This document shows positions 6,911-14,144 of a DNA stretch of 28,143 nucleotides, in pieces. The position numbers were made by a program, and so were the translations under genes. Source of the stretch: Ilumatobacteraceae bacterium. Its GTDB lineage: Bacteria > Actinomycetota > Acidimicrobiia > Acidimicrobiales > Ilumatobacteraceae. The stretch spans positions 1 through 28,143 of the forward strand of contig JAOBWK010000003.1 in NCBI GenBank assembly GCA_025463305.1, given 5' to 3'. Each line of letters starts with the position of its first letter. Position 1 is the first letter of the stretch. The notes beneath the pieces are model-generated. The model was not told the origin of the DNA. It made no database searches and saw nothing but the letters and a program-made list of their open reading frames with translations.

Positions 6911-9004
6911 ATGATCGTGTCCATGAACACTGCGCTGCTGGACCGTCCATCGATCTCCGACCACGAACTGGGCGACGTGTCCCAGCCGCCGGACTCGTCA
7001 CCGCCGCGCCGCAACCGACGCGGCGCACGACTGTGGCATCGCGATCCGGGGGAGGCGAGATGGGTCCGGCCCGCCCTGGTGACCCTGCTCGCCGCGACCG
7101 CGGTGCTGTACATCTGGGGCCTCGGTGCATCGGGTTGGGCGAACTCGTTCTACTCGGCGGCGGTGCAGGCCGGCTCGCAGAGCTGGAAGGCGATGTTCTT
7201 CGGCTCCAGCGACGCGTCGAACTTCATCACCGTCGACAAGCCGCCGGCCGCGCTCTGGATCATGGCGTTGTCGGTGCGCATCTTCGGCCTCAACTCGTGG
7301 AGCATCCTCGTCCCCGAAGCACTGATGGGCGTCGCCTCGGTCGGCGTGCTCTACGCGACGGTCAAGCGCTGGTTCGGCGCCGGCGCCGGGTTGATCGCCG
7401 GCCTCGTCCTCGCCGTCACGCCGGTGGCCACGCTCATGTTCCGCTTCAACAACCCCGACGCGATGCTCGTGCTCGTGCTGGTGGGTGCTGCGTACTGCAT
7501 GACCCGGGCGCTCGAGACCGCGGCGAAGTCGACGAAGTGGCTGTCGATCGCGTTCGCGCTCGTCGGCCTCGGCTTCCTCACCAAGATGATGCAAGCCCTG
7601 CTGGTGCTGCCGGCCTTCGGCCTCGTCTACCTGTTCGCCGGCCCGACCCGGCTGCGCAAGCGGATCGCCCAGCTGGCCATCGCCACCGCGGCCTTCCTCG
7701 TCGCCGCCGGCTGGTGGGTGGCTGTGGTCGAGCTGGTGCCCGCCTCGTGGCGGCCCTACGTCGGGGGCTCCACCAACAACAGCATCCTCAACCTGATCCT
7801 CGGCTACAACGGATTCGGTCGGTTGACGGGCAGCGAGACCGGCAGCTCCGCGAGCCAGTGGGGTGCGACGGGTTGGCTGCGGATGTTCAACAGCGAGTTC
7901 GGCGGTCAGGCGTCGTGGCTGCTGCCTGCCGCCCTGCTGCTGCTCGGCGCCGGACTGCTGCTCCGTGGCCGCGCACCTCGCACCGACCGCCATCGGTCGG
8001 CACTGCTGCTCTGGGGCGGCTGGCTCGTCGTCACCGGCGCCACGTTCAGCCTCGGTCAGGGCATCATCCACCCGTACTACACGGTGGCGCTCGCCCCCGC
8101 CATCGGTGCCCTCGTGGGCATCGGCTCGGTGATGCTCTGGCGTGGTCGCGACAAGCTCGTCAACCGGATCGGGATGGCCGCTGTCGTGGCCGTCACCGCC
8201 TGGTGGGCGTGCACGCTGCTCGGCCGCACGCCGACGTGGAACGCCTGGCTCGTGCCCGTCGTCATCGCCTCGGCAGCGATCGCGGTCATCGGCCTCGTCG
8301 GGCCCGAGGCGCTACGTCGCCGTGGTGCGAAGGTGGTCGTCGCGGCTGCCCTCATCGCCTCGCTCGCCGGGCCGACGGCCTACTCCATCGCCACCGCGGC
8401 GGCGACACACACCGGCTCGATCCCCTCGGCCGGTCCCTCGACCGGACGTGGCATCGGCTTCGGTGGTGGCGGTGCCGGCCGGGGCAACGGCCCCGGTGCC
8501 GGTGGCACTCGCCCGACCGGCAACGGCACGTTCCCCGGTGGCAACGGCACCCTCCCGACGGGAGCGACCACGGGCACGGCGACGACCGGTCGCACCAACA
8601 CAGGTGGGGGGGCAGGCGGCCTGCTGAACGCGAGCACACCGAGCGCAGCACTCACGACGCTGCTCGAGACGAACTCGGGCGACTACACCTGGGTGGCGGC
8701 CGCGGTGGGCGCCAACTCGGCGGCCGGCTACCAGCTCGCCACCAACGATCCGGTGATGGCGATCGGCGGGTTCAACGGCAGCGATCCGTGGCCGACGCTG
8801 GCGGTGTTCGAGCAGTACGTCGCCAACGGTCGGATCCACTACTTCATCGCCGGTGGCGGTCAGGGCGGTGGCGGTCAGGGCGGCGTGAATGGCTCGAGCA
8901 CCACCAACGTGTCGAGCGAGATCACCTCCTGGGTGGAGTCGCACTACACGGCGACCACGGTCGGCGGCGTCACCGTCTACGACCTGACCGTGGTAGCCAG
9001 CTGA
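6911..9004 (+). CDS. GT39/ArnT-like polytopic glycosyltransferase with Gly-rich linker
   Basis: A 697-residue integral membrane protein of the GT39/ArnT/PMT superfamily (GT-C fold), expected to move a sugar from a polyprenyl-phosphate donor to an extracytoplasmic acceptor. A cytoplasmic N-terminal tail of about 50 residues is followed by about ten or more hydrophobic helices between 53 and 490. VDKPP (108-112), in the first large external loop, is the family motif, and FNNPDA (179-184) is typical of actinobacterial members. Residues 505-570 are a Gly/Thr/Pro/Asn-rich linker. A C-terminal domain (575-697) follows with YTWVAAAVG, MAIGGFNGSD and IHYFIAGGG, a module seen in many actinobacterial ArnT-like proteins. 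The start is uncertain: ATG 6911 or 6923, as neither has a clear -10 box or Shine-Dalgarno. It diverges from the esterase gene across 117 bases. The acceptor is unknown. Confidence 0.85.
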   Translation: MIVSMNTALLDRPSISDHELGDVSQPPDSSPPRRNRRGARLWHRDPGEARWVRPALVTLLAATAVLYIWGLGASGWANSFYSAAVQAGSQSWKAMFFGSSDASNFITVDKPPAALWIMALSVRIFGLNSWSILVPEALMGVASVGVLYATVKRWFGAGAGLIAGLVLAVTPVATLMFRFNNPDAMLVLVLVGAAYCMTRALETAAKSTKWLSIAFALVGLGFLTKMMQALLVLPAFGLVYLFAGPTRLRKRIAQLAIATAAFLVAAGWWVAVVELVPASWRPYVGGSTNNSILNLILGYNGFGRLTGSETGSSASQWGATGWLRMFNSEFGGQASWLLPAALLLLGAGLLLRGRAPRTDRHRSALLLWGGWLVVTGATFSLGQGIIHPYYTVALAPAIGALVGIGSVMLWRGRDKLVNRIGMAAVVAVTAWWACTLLGRTPTWNAWLVPVVIASAAIAVIGLVGPEALRRRGAKVVVAAALIASLAGPTAYSIATAAATHTGSIPSAGPSTGRGIGFGGGGAGRGNGPGAGGTRPTGNGTFPGGNGTLPTGATTGTATTGRTNTGGGAGGLLNASTPSAALTTLLETNSGDYTWVAAAVGANSAAGYQLATNDPVMAIGGFNGSDPWPTLAVFEQYVANGRIHYFIAGGGQGGGGQGGVNGSSTTNVSSEITSWVESHYTATTVGGVTVYDLTVVAS
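8852..8881 (+). repeat. In-frame 15-bp tandem repeat in GT39 gene
   Basis: Two perfect copies of a 15-bp unit (8852-8866 and 8867-8881) encode GGGQG twice in a Gly-rich loop of the C-terminal domain. Copy number could vary without a frameshift. Confidence 0.8.
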
Positions 9005-9050
9005 CGAAGCTGGCGCTTCCAGGCCGGCACGACCAGCACTGACGATTCCG

Positions 9051-9087
9051 GCGATGGCCGGCCCGCCTCCAGCGGGCCGGCCATCGC
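9051..9087 (+). terminator. 16-bp perfect hairpin after the GT39 gene
   Basis: Arms 9051-9066 and 9072-9087 are perfect reverse complements (16 bp) around a 5-base loop, 46 bases after the GT39 stop. There is no T-run. It probably terminates the GT39 transcript. Yet no TANNNT box lies between the GT39 stop and the pilin leader, so some read-through into the pilin gene is possible. Confidence 0.7.
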
Positions 9088-9103
9088 CGCGCCTCGGATC
9101 TGC

Positions 9104-9202
9104 TGTGGTCCTTGAAGGTGAGCGTCCGCGTGCCGAGAGCAACTCTGCAGCCACCGGTTGCCGGACCGACCCCCGGTCCGACGAGCCCTGCGAGGACCCA
9201 CA
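9104..9202 (+). promoter_or_regulatory. Structured leader that can bury the RBS and ATG of the pilin gene
   Basis: Bases 9104-9112 (TGTGGTCCT) can pair with 9193-9202 (AGGACC, one bulged C, ACA). This forms a 9-bp outer helix containing most of the GAGGA Shine-Dalgarno and the A of the ATG. Inside it are a perfect 7-bp hairpin (9162-9168 with 9174-9180, loop ACCCC) and two mutually exclusive small stems: AGAG/CTCT at 9136-9146, or GCAAC/GTTGC pairing 9139-9143 with 9157-9161. This is the layout of a translation-controlling riboswitch or thermosensor-like element. I could not match it to a known riboswitch. The c-di-GMP-I core (GACGCAAAGCC) is absent. That it is functional RNA is inference. 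Confidence 0.4.
9192..9196 (+). promoter_or_regulatory. Shine-Dalgarno of the pilin-like gene
   Basis: GAGGA lies five bases before ATG 9202 and fixes this start rather than the in-frame GTG at 9112. The longer version would also put 30 residues ahead of a prepilin leader that is already complete. Confidence 0.7.
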
Positions 9203-9987
9203 TGCGTCTCCGATCGATCGACCGCGCCCGACGCGCCGACGGCTTCACGCTCGTCGAGATCCTGATCGCGCTCACCCTCGTGGGCATCGTGAGCGCGGCG
9301 GTGATCGTCGGCATCGGATCGTTGACGAACAACGCGTCGTCGGCGACCTGCTCGGCCTCGACCGATGCGGCCCGTACGTCGCTGAACAGCTTCTTCGTCT
9401 CCAACGGACGCTACCCGACCTCGTTCGCCGAGCTGACCCACGCCGCGCCCGGTGCGGACCCGCTGCTCCAGTTGCCCTCCGGTGCCGTCGTGAACGGCAC
9501 CGCGATCTCGACCTCGCAGTGGCAGCTGACCATGACGGCCGGCGTGCCGCCGACGTTCTCGTGCACCACCGGCCCGCCGACCAGCACCGTGCCCGGTGCG
9601 CCGACGCTCGGCGCCAACGGCGTGTCCGCGACGGTGCGCGCCGACTACGGCCAGACCTACTACGGCGAGAGCATCGTGTCGATCACCAACGCCGCGCCGA
9701 TCACCGCGCTGACCGCCACGATCTCGGTCGTCCAGACCGACGGCGTGACCTACCACGGTGAGTACGACGACTTCGACCCCGGTTCGGTGACAGCGACCAA
9801 CGCTACCGCGAACGGTGTGATCACCTACACGTACGCGCTCACCGTCGGCCAGACCATCGCGCCCGACACGTGGACGCTCGACGCCCAGACCGACGGCACG
9901 CACACGCTGCACGTCACCACCGGCGACACGTGGTCGATCACGAGCACGTCGGGCGGCGTCACTTCGACCATCTCAGGCGGCTTCTGA
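9202..9987 (+). CDS. Type IV pilin-like secreted protein
   Basis: A 261-residue protein with a class III (prepilin) signal. A short basic leader (MRLRSIDRARRADG) is followed by the cleavage site G14/F15, then FTLVE with Glu at mature position 5 (residue 19) and a hydrophobic helix to about residue 40. FFVSNGRYPTS (64-74) is the usual pilin/pseudopilin surface motif after the helix. The C-terminal 150 residues are Thr/Ser/Gly-rich beta structure not recognised as a known domain. Such proteins are processed by a PilD-type peptidase and polymerise in a type IV pilus or secretion pseudopilus. No peptidase, ATPase or platform gene is in the window, so this is an orphan subunit relying on machinery elsewhere. 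It ends convergently with the Tat protein gene across a shared hairpin. Confidence 0.8.
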   Translation: MRLRSIDRARRADGFTLVEILIALTLVGIVSAAVIVGIGSLTNNASSATCSASTDAARTSLNSFFVSNGRYPTSFAELTHAAPGADPLLQLPSGAVVNGTAISTSQWQLTMTAGVPPTFSCTTGPPTSTVPGAPTLGANGVSATVRADYGQTYYGESIVSITNAAPITALTATISVVQTDGVTYHGEYDDFDPGSVTATNATANGVITYTYALTVGQTIAPDTWTLDAQTDGTHTLHVTTGDTWSITSTSGGVTSTISGGF

Positions 9988-10015
9988 GCCATCGAATTGC
10001 TGACGTGAAACGTGA

Positions 10016-10047
10016 ACGGCGCCGACCACCGTCGTGGTCGGCGCCGT
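10016..10047. terminator. Bidirectional hairpin terminator
   Basis: A perfect 14-bp inverted repeat (10016-10029 and 10034-10047) with a CGTC loop sits in the 86-bp gap between the convergent pilin and Tat-protein genes. It can end transcription from either side. There is no T-run. Confidence 0.75.
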
Positions 10048-10073
10048 CGCGACGTCGGGTCAGCTGCCGCTGA

Positions 10074-11027
10074 TCAGATCATCGTGCCGATCCGGTCGAT
10101 GACCACGTGGGTCCCGGCCGAGGAGAACACCTTGATCTTGCCGCCGGCATCGACGCGGGTGATGACGCCGTTGGCGATGTCCTGGTTGGCGGCGCTCCAG
10201 TTGATGCTGGAGTTGCCCGGGTTGCTGATGTCGTTCGGGTAGATCGCGACGAAGCCGGCGCCCTCGGTCTGGGTGACCGTGAGGTTGAGGATGGCCGTGC
10301 GGGCACCGGCGACACCGAGGTCGACGACGCGCTCGGTGTTGATGGTGAACTTCGGCCCGTTGGCGGTGAGGCGCGAGTCGAACACGCGAGGCGTGGTACC
10401 GGTGAACGGGATGAACCCCTGCGTCGGTGGGAGGTAGCCGATCTGGACGGCGTAGATCGATGTGCCCGGGATCGAGCACTCCGCGCTGACGGTGTAGCTC
10501 GAGTCGCTCTCGATCGTCAGCGGGGTGGGCAGGTTCACGGTCGTCGACACGACGCCGCCCGGACTGGCCGAGACCTGCTTGCTGAACGCCTGCGGCGGCG
10601 CGAGTGGCGAGCCGGTGGTGGTGAGCTTGCGGCGGGTGATCTCGATCGTCGGCTGGCCTTGGTACGCCACGTTGATCTGGGCGACGATGGAACCGGCCGG
10701 GATTGGCAGCCCGGCCCAGATCCGGTTGTCGGACGCGCCGACGGGCTGCGCACCCGTCATGTCCTGGTAGAGCCGCTGCGAGGGAATCGCCGTCATGAAC
10801 TGCTGCGCGTCGATGGCGATGTAGGTGAGGCCGGGGATCTGTGCGCCCAGGACCTCGGCGTGCGGCACGGCCGACGGCAGCGACAAGCGCGCGGGGGCGC
10901 TGGTGGCGAACGTCTGGGACGTGAGCAGACCGGCGCCTGCGGCGGCACCGGCGACGGCACCGAGGCCGAGGAGAACGTTGCGGCGGGAGACGCTCTCGGG
11001 CGTCGGGGTGTCCAGCGGATCGGTCAT
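10074..11027 (-). CDS. Tat-exported protein with one C-terminal beta repeat
   Basis: A 317-residue secreted protein. SRRNVLLGLGAVAG (14-27) is a twin-arginine signal followed by an Ala/Gly-rich hydrophobic stretch, so it is exported folded. The middle (about 55-200) is a beta-rich domain with no recognised family. The last 110 residues, from RVFDSR, look like a single degenerate copy of the DTR repeat found three times in the esterase encoded at 4934-6793: DSR start, then ILNLTVTQTEGAGFVAIYP, then HVVIDRI end. No enzyme motif is visible. Its function is unknown; a surface or matrix protein is the best guess. ATG 11027 has a GGAGG Shine-Dalgarno seven bases upstream, unlike most genes here. 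It is convergent with the pilin gene. Confidence 0.75.
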   Translation of the reverse strand: MTDPLDTPTPESVSRRNVLLGLGAVAGAAAGAGLLTSQTFATSAPARLSLPSAVPHAEVLGAQIPGLTYIAIDAQQFMTAIPSQRLYQDMTGAQPVGASDNRIWAGLPIPAGSIVAQINVAYQGQPTIEITRRKLTTTGSPLAPPQAFSKQVSASPGGVVSTTVNLPTPLTIESDSSYTVSAECSIPGTSIYAVQIGYLPPTQGFIPFTGTTPRVFDSRLTANGPKFTINTERVVDLGVAGARTAILNLTVTQTEGAGFVAIYPNDISNPGNSSINWSAANQDIANGVITRVDAGGKIKVFSSAGTHVVIDRIGTMI

Positions 11028-11034
11028 GGTGTTG

Positions 11035-11040
11035 CCTCCA
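11035..11040 (-). promoter_or_regulatory. Shine-Dalgarno of the Tat protein gene
   Basis: TGGAGG on the minus strand, seven bases before ATG 11027. It fixes the start well inside a much longer open frame. Confidence 0.75.
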
Positions 11041-11082
11041 AGTGAGTTGTGCTGCATGAGCTGTGCTGAATGACAGTCGGGG

Positions 11083-11088
11083 ACTCTA
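11083..11088 (-). promoter_or_regulatory. -10 box of the Tat protein gene
   Basis: TAGAGT on the minus strand would give a leader of roughly 50 bases before ATG 11027, consistent with that gene using a Shine-Dalgarno. The divergent copper lipoprotein has its own box at 11144. Confidence 0.45.
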
Positions 11089-11143
11089 GGCGCGCCGTTA
11101 CAGACGATGCCGTGCGGACCTGTACCCCCGGTCGGCCCACCCG

Positions 11144-11149
11144 TAGACT
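11144..11149 (+). promoter_or_regulatory. -10 box of leaderless copper lipoprotein operon
   Basis: TAGACT ends seven bases before ATG 11157. No Shine-Dalgarno is present. This supports 11157 over the in-frame ATG at 11070, which would also put 29 residues ahead of the lipoprotein signal. Confidence 0.55.
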
Positions 11150-11156
11150 GCGCGCC

Positions 11157-12935
11157 ATGGGGAAACTGAGGTACGCGGTCGCGGGGGTGGCGGTAGCCGG
11201 GTTCGTGATGGCGGCCTGCGCCAGCGACAACAGCACATCGGGCACGGGCGCGCCCGCGCCTGCGGCGTCGGTGGCATCCGCCGCGCCGACCGGCTCGACG
11301 AGCGCCGTGGCCGGCACGGGCGCAGCCACCACGATCGAGGCGGCGAGCACGTCGCCGGCGACGGACGCAGCCTCCGACGCCACCGACACGAGCGACACAG
11401 GTGGTGCCACGACGGTCATCGACACGATCCCGCCCGACTCCGGCCCGATCGACACCAGCACCACCGTGGCCGATCGGCCGTTGGCCGCGGGCGCGACGCG
11501 GATGCACTTCGAGATCGGCCCGATCGATGTCCAGCCGGGTCAGAACAACATCGACTTCAGCCGCGGCAAGATCCCCAAGCCCGATGTCGACGGGTTCATC
11601 GTCGGGATGGCCCCGAACATCCGCTTCGCCGACGGCAGCGTCCCGCCGGTCGACGTGATCCACCTCCACCACGGCGTCTGGCTGAACGCGTCCGCGTCGG
11701 ACTCCACGACGGGCGGACCGGAGCGGTTCTTCGCCGTCGGCGAGGAGAAGACCACCACCGTCTTCCCCACCGGGTACGGCTACGCCTACCACGCGAGCGA
11801 CAAGTGGGTCATCAACTACATGATCCACAACCTGTACCCGATCGAGCGGCAGATCTGGATCACGTACGACCTCGACTTCATCCCCGCCACCGATCCCGCC
11901 GCGGCCTCGATCACGCCGGCGCGCCCGATCTGGAACGACGTGCAGAACGGCAGCATCTACCCGGTGTTCGACGTGATCAAGGGCAGCGGCACCAACGGCC
12001 AGTACACCTACCCCACCGACGCCACCGATCCGTACGCCGGCGGCAAGGCCAAGAACCAGTGGACCGTCGACCGCGACGGCATCCTGCTCGACACCGCCGG
12101 TCACCTGCATCCGGGTGGCCTGCACACCGACCTGTGGCTCGCGCGCGGCGGCAACACGGCCCACCTGTTCGAGTCCGTCGCCCACTACTGGGAGCCCGCT
12201 GGCGCGGTCTCGTGGGACGTCGCGATGAGCGCGACGCCGCCGACGTGGCGCGTCGCGGTGAAGGCCGGCGACGTGCTGTCCACCACCGCCACGTACGACA
12301 GCTCCAGCTCGTCGTGGTACGAGTCGATGGGCATCATGGTCGTGTGGATGGCCGACGCGCCGACCGCCGGGGAAGGGCCTGCGCCGGATCCGTTCGTCAC
12401 TCCGGTCGATGTCGCCGGCCAGCTCACCCACGGCCACCTCCCCGAGAACGACAACCACGGCGGCGCCACCGACGTGCAGTACAAGAACTCGCTCGACGAG
12501 CCGTCCGTGCCGGCGGCCGCGACGATCTCCATCGACGCGTACGTCTACGGCCAGGGCGACATGCTCGCCAGCAGCTCGATCCCCACGATCGCACCGGGTG
12601 GCACGATCCAGTTCGACAACCTCGACGCACCGCTGAACAACGGTGTCTGGCACACGATCACCGCGTGCAAGGCGCCGTGCAACCTGTCGACCGGCATCGC
12701 CTACCCGCGAGCCGATGCGGACATCCCGTTCGACTCCGGCGAGCTCGGCGCGGTCGGCCCGCCCACCGCGGGGCGCGTCACGTGGAGCACGCCGACCGAC
12801 CTCCCCGACGGCACGTACACCTACTTCTGCCGCATCCATCCCTCGATGCGCGGCGCGTTCCGGGTGTCCAGCATCACCGACTCCGGATCCGGCACGAGCA
12901 CCGTCACGGTCACCGCCGGCTCCGCTGCCCCCTGA
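11157..12935 (+). CDS. Lipoprotein with PHM-like copper site and C-terminal cupredoxin
   Basis: A 592-residue exported lipoprotein: a signal peptide ending in MAAC (Cys21), then a 90-residue Ala/Ser/Thr linker. The middle region (about 115-400) carries HLHHG (169-173), YMIHN (His224), GHLHPGG (His316, His318) and SMGIMVVW (Met391, Met394). This order (His-His, His, HxH, Met) is that of the two copper centres of type II copper monooxygenases such as PHM/DBM; plant and bacterial SURNod19-type proteins are another possible relation. The C-terminal domain (about 450-570) is a cupredoxin with type 1 ligands His499, Cys558, His561 and Met564 in VWHTI and YFCRIHPSMRG. A copper oxidase or electron-transfer role outside the membrane is inferred; the substrate is unknown. 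The stop overlaps the next start (TGATG), so it is coupled to the PLP enzyme. Confidence 0.7.
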   Translation: MGKLRYAVAGVAVAGFVMAACASDNSTSGTGAPAPAASVASAAPTGSTSAVAGTGAATTIEAASTSPATDAASDATDTSDTGGATTVIDTIPPDSGPIDTSTTVADRPLAAGATRMHFEIGPIDVQPGQNNIDFSRGKIPKPDVDGFIVGMAPNIRFADGSVPPVDVIHLHHGVWLNASASDSTTGGPERFFAVGEEKTTTVFPTGYGYAYHASDKWVINYMIHNLYPIERQIWITYDLDFIPATDPAAASITPARPIWNDVQNGSIYPVFDVIKGSGTNGQYTYPTDATDPYAGGKAKNQWTVDRDGILLDTAGHLHPGGLHTDLWLARGGNTAHLFESVAHYWEPAGAVSWDVAMSATPPTWRVAVKAGDVLSTTATYDSSSSSWYESMGIMVVWMADAPTAGEGPAPDPFVTPVDVAGQLTHGHLPENDNHGGATDVQYKNSLDEPSVPAAATISIDAYVYGQGDMLASSSIPTIAPGGTIQFDNLDAPLNNGVWHTITACKAPCNLSTGIAYPRADADIPFDSGELGAVGPPTAGRVTWSTPTDLPDGTYTYFCRIHPSMRGAFRVSSITDSGSGTSTVTVTAGSAAP

Positions 12936-14110
12936 TGCCCATCGATGTCGATCTTGCCCGGTCGCTGACGCCCGGCACCCAGCACGTCGCCCATCTCAAC
13001 AACGCCGGTGCCGGTCTCACCCCACAGCCCGTCATCGACGTGGTGGCCGGCTACCTCCGGCGCGAGGCCGACATCGGTGGTTACGAGGTCGAGGTCGAGC
13101 ACGCCGACGCGCTCGACCGCGTGTACGACAGCGCGGCCACGCTGATCGGCGCGCGGCGCGAGGAGATCGCCCTCGTGGAGAGCGCGACGGCGGCCTGGAA
13201 CGCGGCCTTCGCGGCGGTGCCGTTCGAGCCGGGTGATCGCATCGTCACCGGACGCAGCGAGTACGCGAGCAACGCGATCAACTTCCTGCTCGCCCGCGAA
13301 CGGCACGGTGTCGAGATCGTGCTCGTCGATGACGACGACGACGGGCAGATCTCGCTCGACGGGCTGCGCAACTCGATCGACGACCGCACCAAGCTGATCG
13401 CGATGACGCATGTCGCGACGAGCGGCGGCCTCGTCAACCCGGCGGCCGAGGTCGGGCGGATCGCCGCCGATGCGGGTGTGCTGTTCCTGCTCGACGCCTG
13501 CCAGTCCGTCGGCCAGCGCGTCATCGACGTCGACGCGCTCCGCTGCGACATCCTCAGCACCACGGGCCGCAAGTGGCTGCGCGGCCCGCGCGGCACCGGC
13601 TTCCTCTACGTGCGCGCGTCGTCGCTCGATCGGCTGCGGCCGGCGATGCTCGACCTGCGCTCGGCGGAGTGGACGGCGGCGGACCGGTTCGAGATCGCTC
13701 CGTCGGCTCGGCGGTTCGAGGAGTGGGAGGGCAACCGCGCCCTGCAGCTCGGCCTCGGCGCGGCCATCGACCACGCGGTGTCGTGGGGCATCGAGAACAT
13801 CGCCGAGCGCACCACCGGGCTCGCGGTACAGCTGCGGCGGATGCTCGCCGCGCTGCCGCGCGTCGCCGTGCACGACAAGGGCGGCGACATGTGCGGCATC
13901 GTCACGTTCACCGTCGACGGCGTCGCGGCCAACGACGTGAAGGCCATCCTCGGCAGCCAAGGGGTCAACACGTCGGTCACCGGCGCCACCAGCGCGCAGT
14001 ACGACTTCCCCCGCCGCGGCCTCACCGAGGTCGTGCGCGCATCACCGCAGTACTACAACACCGAGGCCGAGCTGCACCGACTGGTCGACATCGTCGGGTC
14101 CGTGTCGTGA
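12935..14110 (+). CDS. Class V PLP enzyme, cysteine desulfurase/EgtE-like
   Basis: A 391-residue fold-type I PLP enzyme of the class V (NifS/SufS/isopenicillin-epimerase/EgtE) group. It shows HLNNAGAGLTP (20-30), SATAAW (83-88), THVATSGG (158-165), DACQSVGQ (187-194; the Asp pairs with the pyridine N), TTGRKWLRGPRGTG (209-222; Lys213 is the Schiff-base lysine) and VRASPQYYNTEAE (367-379; Arg368 should bind the substrate carboxylate). The RxGxHCA-type loop carrying the desulfurase Cys is missing, with TGATSAQYDFP in that region. C-S or C-N lyase or epimerase chemistry is therefore more likely than sulfur transfer. Its start overlaps the stop of the copper lipoprotein by one base. No signal peptide, so cytoplasmic. 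Confidence 0.75.
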   Translation: MPIDVDLARSLTPGTQHVAHLNNAGAGLTPQPVIDVVAGYLRREADIGGYEVEVEHADALDRVYDSAATLIGARREEIALVESATAAWNAAFAAVPFEPGDRIVTGRSEYASNAINFLLARERHGVEIVLVDDDDDGQISLDGLRNSIDDRTKLIAMTHVATSGGLVNPAAEVGRIAADAGVLFLLDACQSVGQRVIDVDALRCDILSTTGRKWLRGPRGTGFLYVRASSLDRLRPAMLDLRSAEWTAADRFEIAPSARRFEEWEGNRALQLGLGAAIDHAVSWGIENIAERTTGLAVQLRRMLAALPRVAVHDKGGDMCGIVTFTVDGVAANDVKAILGSQGVNTSVTGATSAQYDFPRRGLTEVVRASPQYYNTEAELHRLVDIVGSVS

Positions 14111-14114
14111 CGGT

Positions 14115-14144
14115 CCGGTCGTGACGCTGCCGGTCGTGACGCTG
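14115..14144 (+). repeat. 15-bp tandem duplication at the start of the SnoaL-like gene
   Basis: CCGGTCGTGACGCTG occurs twice in perfect tandem (14115-14129 and 14130-14144). Each copy contains an in-frame GTG that could serve as start codon. Confidence 0.85.

Noticed and set aside
8440..8620. CRISPR or minisatellite array in the GT39 gene
   Set aside because: The repeats are irregular Gly/Thr/Asn codons of a low-complexity linker, without regular spacers.
6817..9042. 741-codon plus-strand frame overlapping the GT39 gene
   Set aside because: Arg-rich out-of-frame shadow; the GT39 frame shows membrane helices and the DKPP motif.
9104..9201. c-di-GMP-I riboswitch upstream of the pilin gene
   Set aside because: The conserved GACGCAAAGCC core and GNRA tetraloop are not found. 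Kept only as an unassigned structured leader.
11028..12839. Upstream part of a long minus-strand frame running into the Tat protein
   Set aside because: It is antisense to the copper lipoprotein gene. The Tat protein has its own Shine-Dalgarno and ATG at 11027.
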